Shown here: positions 58,433 through 64,000 of the stretch, piece by piece
Layout of the letters: the number at the start of each line of letters is the position of its first letter
Position numbering within the stretch: position 1 is the first letter of the stretch
Assembly: GCF_000016645.1 (NCBI RefSeq)
Contig: NC_009441.1
Span: 2,046,001-2,110,000 of the forward strand
Direction of reading: 5' to 3'
Origin: Flavobacterium johnsoniae UW101
GTDB taxonomy: Bacteria; Bacteroidota; Bacteroidia; Flavobacteriales; Flavobacteriaceae
Length of the DNA: 64,000 nucleotides
Translations under genes and position numbers: made by a program
The notes under the pieces: model-generated
The model's input: the letters and a program-made list of their open reading frames with translations, nothing else
Databases searched by the model: none
Told to the model about the DNA's origin: nothing

Positions 58433-59308
58433 TTAAACCTTTTTTACTGCAAAAGCAGTTCTGTAAAACTCATATCCTTTTTCAGCACGATCAGGAAGAA
58501 ATTTTTGTCGGTATTCATCGGCTCCTAAATCTTCCAGAAGCTGAATATTAAACTGATTTAAATACTCTGGCAGCTCATTTGGCATAAAACCAAAAGTCCA
58601 GTGCTCTTCTAGTTTTTCCAGATCTTTTAAAAGTTTTTCTCCGCCTAAAAATAATTCAGGATTTTTGAGTATTTCTTTATGCACATAAGTAAATATGACA
58701 TAACTGTTTTGGGTAAATTTAGAAATGAAAGAAAAGGTGCTTTTTACGGCTTCTTCGGTTAAATAATTGGTTACGCCTTCCCATATAACGGCTGTAGGTT
58801 TAGAAAAATCTAAGTTATTTTCCGCTGCCAGCTGGTCTAGGTTTTGCTTGTTAAAATCGATTTGAAGAAAAGTAACATTTTCAGGAATCCTGCCTATGCG
58901 TTTTTTATAAATTTCGGCTTTAAAATTTGACGTATTGGGGTGGTCAATTTCAATTACAGGAATTGATTTTAAAAAGTCAAGGCGCACCGCTCTGGTATCA
59001 AATCCGGCTCCTAAAATTATAACTTGCTCCACGCCGTTAGAAACTGCTGTTTTAAGCAGTTCGTCAATATATTTTGTTCTGGCAGTTCCAGAAGATAAAG
59101 CACCCGGAATTTTTTTATTAATTGTATGGTTGATGTATTTTGAGAAAACAGAATATTGAGACAAACGAACAGCGAGCCTTAATTTAGGATCTACAAAATG
59201 TATGGCATAAGGATCTAAAAATAATCTGTCCTTTTGATTGCGTTTAGTTTCCAACGCTCTAAAAAAAGCCATGTATTGAGCTGTTCTGCTGGTTTTTTGA
59301 GCTTTCAT
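58433..59308 (-). CDS. SAM-dependent methyltransferase, LCMT/TIGR00027-like
   Basis: The 291-residue protein shows the leucine-carboxyl-methyltransferase-like pattern: SRTAQYMAFFRALET, LFLDPYAIHFVDP, RTKYIDELL, VIILGAGFDTRAVRL (SAM loop), VIEIDHPNTSNFKAEI and AVIWEGVTNYLTEEAV. Bacterial members often act in natural-product or unknown pathways. The start overlaps the stop of the upstream Mpo1-like gene by one base, so they are coupled. Confidence 0.88.
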   Translation of the reverse strand: MKAQKTSRTAQYMAFFRALETKRNQKDRLFLDPYAIHFVDPKLRLAVRLSQYSVFSKYINHTINKKIPGALSSGTARTKYIDELLKTAVSNGVEQVIILGAGFDTRAVRLDFLKSIPVIEIDHPNTSNFKAEIYKKRIGRIPENVTFLQIDFNKQNLDQLAAENNLDFSKPTAVIWEGVTNYLTEEAVKSTFSFISKFTQNSYVIFTYVHKEILKNPELFLGGEKLLKDLEKLEEHWTFGFMPNELPEYLNQFNIQLLEDLGADEYRQKFLPDRAEKGYEFYRTAFAVKKV

Positions 59309-59772
59309 TATTTTCTAGAAAATAAATTTTCGACAACCCAAGCCGGACCAATCAATAAAAACTGAAGATCTTTTAAAAAAGACGGTTTTTTGCCTTCGAT
59401 ATTATGACCGTAAAACTGCCCAATCCAGGCAATTACAAAAACGCCGATCGAGAATGCCCATAAAGGAAAAATCTGCCCGATATAATAATTAACAACAAGA
59501 CAAATTGCTGAAAACAGAGCAATTTTTACTGCCATTGCAATCGATAATCGGATATAGAAAATAAGCACAAAAAGCAAAACTATAAAAGCCCAGTTTTCGA
59601 TAATTGGTGCATTTAGTTTTAAAGTATTGGCAATAATACCACTCGGAATACTCATTAGTAAACCTACTATAGAAAAGTAAATTGCCGGAACACAAATGTA
59701 ATGTATCGCTTTGTTTTTTGGATTTTGATGACTTACGGCATACTCGGCAAACCATTGGTCTAATGTTCTCAT
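59308..59772 (-). CDS. DUF962/Mpo1-like membrane protein
   Basis: The 154-residue protein begins MRTLDQWFAEYAVSHQNPKN, has about four membrane helices and ends with QFYGHNIEGKKPSFLKDLQF then LLIGPAWVVENLF. WFAEYxxxHxxPxNxxIHxxCVP and the GHxxxEGxxPA/S motif are those of DUF962. The yeast relative Mpo1 is an Fe(II) dioxygenase of 2-hydroxy fatty acids; the His residues (His15, His24, His124 region) are kept. The substrate in bacteria is not established. Coupled to the LCMT-like gene downstream. Confidence 0.85.
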   Translation of the reverse strand: MRTLDQWFAEYAVSHQNPKNKAIHYICVPAIYFSIVGLLMSIPSGIIANTLKLNAPIIENWAFIVLLFVLIFYIRLSIAMAVKIALFSAICLVVNYYIGQIFPLWAFSIGVFVIAWIGQFYGHNIEGKKPSFLKDLQFLLIGPAWVVENLFSRK

Positions 59773-59820
59773 TGTTTTGGTTTTATAAGGTTAGTTACCG
59801 TAAATCTAGTAAAATTTCTT

Positions 59821-60369
59821 TTAGCTTTTACCGTGCTGTATTTTCATTATTTCATTTACAATAGCAGTCGCTTTTTCAAATGTAATTCCGTTTTCCTGAT
59901 CCAGAGTTAAAGGATGGTTTTCTTCAATCATTTTTATTTCAGGAATCAATCCCAGTTCTTGTTCTATGGCAATTGTTTTAAGAGAAATAGTTTTGCCGTA
60001 TGTAGGAACATCAGTCTGCATCCAGCCAAAATACGGTTCTTGATTTATACGGTTTGGGTCTTCCCACAAATCCATTCTCAGGCAAAAGTTATCTTCGCTT
60101 ATTGTGGTCCATACATTAAAAACCAAATCCTCATGATAATCAATTATCGGGATGGTTAATCTTCCGCGGTGAAAAAAATGTTCTTCATCTACATAACACC
60201 AGCTGCCGCCGTATTCAATTCGCTGTTCTCTTTCGTCGGGCGGAACAGCATAATAATAGGCAGGATATTCATTACCGAAACATAAAGGCATTTCGTCGAA
60301 AATTTCACCGCAGCAAGAACATGTGTAACCTGAATTTGTTTCGTTTGGAGAAGAATTGGATAGTTTCAA
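59821..60369 (-). CDS. DUF2199 domain protein
   Basis: The 182-residue protein has an N-terminal zinc-ribbon-like CSCCGEIFDEMPLCFGNEYP, then YGGSWCYVDEEHFFHRGRL, and WTTISEDNFCLRMDLWEDP with GWMQTDVPTY. This is the DUF2199 pattern. The C-terminal helix (NGITFEKATAIVNEIMKIQH) is also typical. No membrane segment or signal. Function unknown. It begins 85 bases after the gasdermin-like gene on the same strand, so co-transcription is possible. Confidence 0.85.
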   Translation of the reverse strand: MKLSNSSPNETNSGYTCSCCGEIFDEMPLCFGNEYPAYYYAVPPDEREQRIEYGGSWCYVDEEHFFHRGRLTIPIIDYHEDLVFNVWTTISEDNFCLRMDLWEDPNRINQEPYFGWMQTDVPTYGKTISLKTIAIEQELGLIPEIKMIEENHPLTLDQENGITFEKATAIVNEIMKIQHGKS

Positions 60370-60454
60370 AAGATATTTTTTTGTGAGTTATAAATTTTAA
60401 AAAGTACAGAAGCTTTCGTTTTCTGTACTTTTTAATTAAAACGCTTTTTTAAAA

Positions 60455-61156
60455 TTAAAATATATCGCTGGTATCAGTTACTAATTTTAGTTTTTTAAAT
60501 CGGCTTTTATCGAAGTCTATTCGGCTGGCTTTAACCGCTATTGGAAAAAGGGTATCAGTATTTGAAACCATTTTGAGCTGTTTTTGCGCGTTAATAGAAA
60601 AATCGGCTTTACCGCTGGCAATTTCGTTTAAGCTGGCAGTTAAATTGGTATCTAAAGCAAAATCAGTTTCGATATCGACAATTACATTTTTTGCGAAAAC
60701 AATACCGCTTATTACGAGAATATAATTTCTATTGGCATTTTTTAGAAGAGAAGGATTTGGATGCAGAAAATCAGCTCCATACATGTAATCTTCGAGGTTT
60801 CCAATTGCATATTCTCTGGTAACCGAATTGTCATAACTTATGGTTACTTTTTTTCCGGATTTAATTTTTGATGATAATTCAAAATTTCCAAGACCCAAAG
60901 TCTCCATGATCTGCTGAAGAAGTGTTATACCAATATTGAATCCGTAATCATCTTTGTGAGTGGAATTAATATTTAATGCCGGATTTTCAATTTCATTTAA
61001 TACAATACTGCTTTTAAAAGCATGTTCAATATGGGCATAATAAAGCTGTGCTTCATCAAAAGGCTTTTTGAGCCATAATTGTAAGGGTTTGTGGTTTCTA
61101 ACGGGGCCCTGAATTATATCATAGCCCTGGTCGCTTAAAAAATTGGTAAGTTTCAT
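60455..61156 (-). CDS. Candidate bacterial gasdermin
   Basis: The 233-residue protein has no signal peptide and no Cys. The opening (NFLSDQGYDIIQGPVRNHKP with PLQLWLKK) has the GYxxxxxPxxxxxPLxxxxK look of bacterial gasdermins. Later parts follow the gasdermin N-domain order: helix with LLQQIMETLGLGNFELSSKI, strand KSGKKVTISYD, LEDYMYGADF, NYILVISGIVFAKNVIVDIE, a long amphipathic hairpin-like region with a glycine, and FPIAVKASRID. The 20-residue tail after KKLKLV could be the inhibitory peptide. Gasdermins form giant membrane pores after protease cleavage, killing infected cells. No protease gene is beside it and the N-terminal palmitoylation Cys is missing. Confidence 0.45.
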   Translation of the reverse strand: MKLTNFLSDQGYDIIQGPVRNHKPLQLWLKKPFDEAQLYYAHIEHAFKSSIVLNEIENPALNINSTHKDDYGFNIGITLLQQIMETLGLGNFELSSKIKSGKKVTISYDNSVTREYAIGNLEDYMYGADFLHPNPSLLKNANRNYILVISGIVFAKNVIVDIETDFALDTNLTASLNEIASGKADFSINAQKQLKMVSNTDTLFPIAVKASRIDFDKSRFKKLKLVTDTSDIF

Positions 61157-61241
61157 TTTTTGGGGTCTTTAAAGTTATCAGGCTCGTTGATTAGTAAGCC
61201 CGCTGCAGTTTTAAATAATTTAAAAACGGCAATTGTTCTTA

Positions 61242-61249
61242 CAAAATTA
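61242..61249 (-). promoter_or_regulatory. -7 element for the gasdermin-like gene
   Basis: The minus strand reads TAATTTTG (TAnnTTTG), about 86 bases before the start codon, so the gene may be transcribed apart from the DUF3754 gene. Confidence 0.4.
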
Positions 61250-61319
61250 CGGATTGCTTATGAAGTTTCCTTCCAAAAAATGTATTATTATTGGTTCTTA
61301 AAAATCAATAAAAGAGGAT

Positions 61320-62549
61320 TTATTTCTGGTTGTATTCAAAAACATTATCCCATAATTCATCAATTTTAATCAATGCTTCTTTTAGCGATACAACCTGCCA
61401 TTTTCCGTCATTTTCAATTCCAAGACCAATACTTTTTAGTTTCATTAAGGCATCGTTTACGTCAAAATCCAATTCGGTTTTTAGGTTTAAAGCAAACCAG
61501 GATTCAATTTGAGAATCCAGTTCTTCGGCAGTCAGCGAAACCGGGCTTTCGTGTAAAAAGGTATAGGCTAAAATGGTTTCTTTTAATGCCTCTTCTTCAG
61601 ATGAATTTAAAAGCGAATAAAAAGCACCGCTGTTGTTTCCTAAATTCTTAAAATACAAACTGTCTGAAAGTGTTTTAGAATATCTGATTTTTTTGTTTAT
61701 GAAATTATTGTACTGACGGAAACAATACGCAGCCAGAATTCCCAAAGCAATTAATCCTTGATTTAAGGAGGTTTTACTGTTTAGTAAATCGATGGTCTCG
61801 CCAGTTTGGTAAGCTTCATACATATTTAGAAGAGCCGGAATTACTTTGGCGCTTAATAATGAAATACCACCAAAAACACCCGGAACCCAAAGCAGCATTT
61901 TGTCTTTAAAAGACATCTTTGGAACTGCATTTGGAAAAATGGTTTCAAGGTCGTTTTTAGGAACACGCTTAAAGATTTTTAATGCGATAGAACCTGGATC
62001 GATTGGCATTTTGCCTAATTTAACTTTTTTTGCTGCCAGATAATCGGCATCGCTGTAATTGAGGTAAATAAGAACCCGATCGTAATATTCGATTTCAACT
62101 TCTTTTTTCCAGAAAAAATATTTCTTAATTTTTTCTTTTGCTTTATGATGACCACGGGCATACAATTCGTAATCTTTAAAAGCATTAAAATCAATTGTGA
62201 GATTTAAACCAATCAAATCAGATTCCTGAAAGGCTTCTTTTAAAGTTTCTTCGCTGATTCGGTAATAATTGCCGCGTTCTAAAACAGTAAGCAGTGTGTT
62301 CTTGAAGATAGAAAAATCGCTTTTGTCAATAAAGCCTTCTCGCTCTCTTTCGCTTAAATCCGGATCATACAAAGCATAGTTCTGCTTTAAGTTTCGGTTT
62401 AGATTAAAAGATTCATAATGATAATAATGTTCGATAATTTCGAATAATTTTTTAAAATCATCAGCCTTTTGTTTGTCTTCGGCGAAAGCTGCAATTTGTT
62501 GTTCGAGTAAAAATTCCTTATTAAATGGAATATAATGTTCTCGTGTCAT
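61320..62549 (-). CDS. TMEM143/DUF3754 family membrane protein
   Basis: The 409-residue protein begins MTREHYIPFNKEFLLEQQIA. A cytoplasmic domain has KKVEIEYYDRVLIYLNY-type sequence (WKKEVEIEYYDRVLIYLNYS), IDPGSIALKIFKRVPKNDLE and FPNAVPKMSFKDKMLLWVPG, all in the order of TMEM143/DUF3754 proteins. Two membrane segments lie at about 225-245 and 268-284. The C-terminal 100 residues form a winged-helix-like domain. The function of the family is unknown. It lies 163 bases upstream of the gasdermin-like gene on the same strand. Confidence 0.8.
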   Translation of the reverse strand: MTREHYIPFNKEFLLEQQIAAFAEDKQKADDFKKLFEIIEHYYHYESFNLNRNLKQNYALYDPDLSEREREGFIDKSDFSIFKNTLLTVLERGNYYRISEETLKEAFQESDLIGLNLTIDFNAFKDYELYARGHHKAKEKIKKYFFWKKEVEIEYYDRVLIYLNYSDADYLAAKKVKLGKMPIDPGSIALKIFKRVPKNDLETIFPNAVPKMSFKDKMLLWVPGVFGGISLLSAKVIPALLNMYEAYQTGETIDLLNSKTSLNQGLIALGILAAYCFRQYNNFINKKIRYSKTLSDSLYFKNLGNNSGAFYSLLNSSEEEALKETILAYTFLHESPVSLTAEELDSQIESWFALNLKTELDFDVNDALMKLKSIGLGIENDGKWQVVSLKEALIKIDELWDNVFEYNQK

Positions 62550-62587
62550 ATCAATGTGGCATTAATTTGTTTTAGGCGTGGATGCCG

Positions 62588-62595
62588 CAAAGATA
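62588..62595 (-). promoter_or_regulatory. -7 element for the DUF3754 gene
   Basis: The minus strand reads TATCTTTG (TAnnTTTG), about 39 bases before the ATG at 62549. Confidence 0.5.
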
Positions 62596-62632
62596 TGCTT
62601 TTGTTTCAAGTTTTTTGAAGCTTTTAATGTTG

Positions 62633-62669
62633 TATAAAAACAAAAGCCGTAAGATGATTTTACGGCTTT
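62633..62669 (-). terminator. Terminator of the 75-residue protein gene
   Basis: On the minus strand AAAGCCGTAA/TTACGGCTTT forms a 10-bp stem with a 7-base loop, followed by a T-rich tract. The 178 bases between it and the gene (62670-62847) show no ORF or further hairpin. Confidence 0.7.
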
Positions 62670-62847
62670 GCTTTCCTAGGGACATACATTAAACAAGCCC
62701 GGATTAGCTGCCTGCCTAATTTTGTAATTAAGATTTAAGTCCTCTCATATAGCGTATTTAGAAAGATAGCGGATTTCTAAACACATTTTATGAATACTCC
62801 TGGCGAAAGAGCTTTTTGGACTATTATGATCCCTGGTAAATTGTATA

Positions 62848-63075
62848 TTAAAGTTTATTTTGTTCGTCTCTTAATCTTTTGGCCTGACTTTCTCGTACTA
62901 TTTTATATTCATTGTCAAGCCTTTTGTATTCTGCCTTAATAATGTCGCATATAATGCCTGTACGGTCGCCTCTAATGGATTTTCGAATATAATCGTAAGA
63001 ATAACCGTGTTTTTCTTTAATAATCTTTAACACTTCTTGGTTGTAACTTGGCTGAGATTTTATATTTTTGTCCAT
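62848..63075 (-). CDS. Small basic protein, divergent from the repressor gene
   Basis: The 75-residue charged, helical protein (QEVLKIIKEKHGYSYDYIRK; RLDNEYKIVRESQAKRLRDE) has no signal or membrane segment. KEKHGYSYDYIRKSIRGDRTG reads like a helix-turn-helix of the Cro type, short for any larger fold. Divergent from an S24-type repressor gene across 92 bases, it resembles the Cro-like partner in phage-style switches. No phage structural or integrase gene is in the window, so the origin is uncertain. Confidence 0.65.
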   Translation of the reverse strand: MDKNIKSQPSYNQEVLKIIKEKHGYSYDYIRKSIRGDRTGIICDIIKAEYKRLDNEYKIVRESQAKRLRDEQNKL

Positions 63076-63095
63076 TGCATTTTTTGTATTAAAAG

Positions 63096-63124
63096 TAAGA
63101 CAAATATACGTAGGATATTTCTTA
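63096..63124. promoter_or_regulatory. Candidate operator and -7 element in the divergent switch region
   Basis: TAAGAcaAATAT and ATATTTcTTA form an imperfect inverted repeat centred near 63110. It overlaps CAAATATA at 63101-63108, which on the minus strand is TATATTTG, the -7 element of the 75-residue gene. A second GTAAGATAT half-site lies at 63138. It could be the repressor binding site. Confidence 0.4.
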
Positions 63125-63167
63125 TTCGCAAATAATTGTAAGATATTTTATAAAATAAAAGTAAACT

Positions 63168-63860
63168 ATGGCGGAAAATACACTTAAAAGGATTAAACAG
63201 TATTTGGATTACAAAGGTATTAGAATTAGAGCTTTTGAAAGAGTGGTGGGAATGTCTAATGGTTCATTTGCCAGTCAGTTAAAGAATGACAAAACGATTG
63301 GTGTAGATAAATTAGAAAATATCTTACACCAGTATCCTGATATCAATTCAGAATGGCTTTTAAAAGGCAATGGCGATATGCTTTTGTATGATACTGTAAA
63401 TGAAGGGCGGGCATTTTACAGAAAAACAGAAAAAACGCAAAGCCGTAATATTCCGGTTTATGATATAGAAACTACCGCAGAAATTGCTGATTTGCTTGGA
63501 GAAACGAATTCTCAAAAACCTATAAGTTTTTTAAATGTTCCCAGAATTTCTCAATATGACGGGGCTTTGTATTTATTAGACGATAGCATGTATCCGTTAT
63601 TAAAAAGCGGCGACATTGTGGTCTACAAAAAAATAAATAATCTGGAAAATAATATTATCTGGGGCGAAATGTATTTAATATACGTAAGCAGTGATAATAA
63701 TGAATTTTTCTTAATTAGGTATTTAAGACAATCTGAACGCGAAGGATATGCACAGTTTGCGGCTTATAATTCGCATTATCAAACGCAGGAATTTCCAATT
63801 AGCAGCATAAAAGCAATTGCATTAATAAAAGCATCGGTTAGGGTTAATTCTCTGTTTTAA
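63168..63860 (+). CDS. S24/LexA-like HTH repressor
   Basis: The 230-residue protein has an N-terminal helix-turn-helix (RIKQYLDYKGIRIRAFERVV, GMSNGSFASQLKNDKTIGVD) with NSEWLLKGNGDML, and a C-terminal S24 domain with DDSMYPLLKSGDIVVYKK, where Ser140 would be the catalytic Ser. The segment that usually carries the catalytic Lys reads FFLIRYLRQSE, with Arg instead of Lys, and no Ala-Gly cleavage site is evident between the domains. It may therefore not cleave itself. It should bind operators in the divergent region and has its own terminator. Confidence 0.85.
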   Translation: MAENTLKRIKQYLDYKGIRIRAFERVVGMSNGSFASQLKNDKTIGVDKLENILHQYPDINSEWLLKGNGDMLLYDTVNEGRAFYRKTEKTQSRNIPVYDIETTAEIADLLGETNSQKPISFLNVPRISQYDGALYLLDDSMYPLLKSGDIVVYKKINNLENNIIWGEMYLIYVSSDNNEFFLIRYLRQSEREGYAQFAAYNSHYQTQEFPISSIKAIALIKASVRVNSLF

Positions 63861-63884
63861 ATTTAGACAGAATTCAAAAAAAGA

Positions 63885-63935
63885 AAAGTGGGATTTCTAA
63901 TCGTTACCAGCGATTTGAAATCCCACTTTCTTGTT
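63885..63935 (+). terminator. Terminator of the repressor gene
   Basis: A 13-bp perfect stem AAAGTGGGATTTC/GAAATCCCACTTT with an inner ATCG/CGAT pair, followed by TTCTTGTT, 24 bases past the stop. The last 65 bases of the window show nothing further. Confidence 0.75.
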
Positions 63936-64000
63936 CCAAAAAAAAAGTGACAAAATTTAACAAGCTTTCTTGCGAAAAACTATATTCTAAAATTAAAAAA

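Overview
The window looks like a chromosomal segment of a Flavobacterium or close relative (Bacteroidota, Flavobacteriaceae). The evidence is: low GC; the Bacteroidota promoter -7 element TAnnTTTG before many genes; weak or absent Shine-Dalgarno sequences; lipoproteins with short LxxC-type leaders; the gliding-motility pair gldB-gldC; a Bacteroidota-type (T6SSiii) hcp/vgrG pair; and a dcw cluster without murF. No insertion sequence, CRISPR array or rRNA operon was seen. Three tRNA genes are present: two identical tRNA-Gly(TCC) and one tRNA-Arg(TCG).

Layout. 1-3000: 5' part of a CBM9/DUF5916-type protein, then two unrelated families of L,D-transpeptidase that converge and overlap. 3396-3672: tandem tRNA-Gly genes and a strong terminator. 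3750-9655: peptidase E, then an operon of three overlapping paralogous exported proteins, a DUF6702-type protein and an M1 metallopeptidase. 9760-11516: TatA-type translocase, PAP2 phosphatase, O-methyltransferase. 11631-15667: lipoprotein with 11-mer-like repeats, a YceI/porin/YceI-like operon and a further YceI paralogue. 16092-19299: rlmN and a polyprenyl diphosphate synthase, both with a -7 element almost touching the start codon. 19323-20893: two AT-rich orphan genes; a degraded copy of the end of the synthase gene lies on the far side of the first. 21070-28653: ECF sigma operon, dnaG (zinc ligands lost), LuxR-type regulator, nadE, gldB-gldC.

29014-34506 is the main accessory region: hcp (tssD), vgrG, a probable effector with an N-terminal YGNP segment and a histidine/aspartate pattern like zinc-dependent phospholipase C/DUF6765 proteins, two paralogous four-helix membrane proteins, a lipoprotein preceded by the in-frame stump of a second copy of its own N-terminus, and a frameshifted 3' fragment of a second effector copy. 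This reads as a recombining effector-immunity cassette on an orphan Hcp-VgrG pair.

34525-53152: lipoprotein, an alpha/beta hydrolase-engB pair, then the complete division and cell-wall cluster mraZ-rsmH-ftsL-ftsI-murE-mraY-murD-ftsW-murG-murC-ftsQ-ftsA-ftsZ. The mraZ promoter is preceded by GTGGT-type repeats with 10-bp period that look like the MraZ operator. 53271-54075: a 90-bp element with terminal inverted repeats, YqeY-like protein, a 20-bp perfect hairpin, tRNA-Arg.

54231-63935: small conserved proteins (DUF4375, PQQ-type beta-propeller, RibD/DHFR-like, MtfA-type peptidase, LCMT-like methyltransferase, Mpo1/DUF962, DUF2199), a candidate bacterial gasdermin next to a TMEM143/DUF3754 membrane protein, and a divergent S24-type repressor/75-residue protein pair. 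All family names come from reading the translated sequence by eye; no database search was run.
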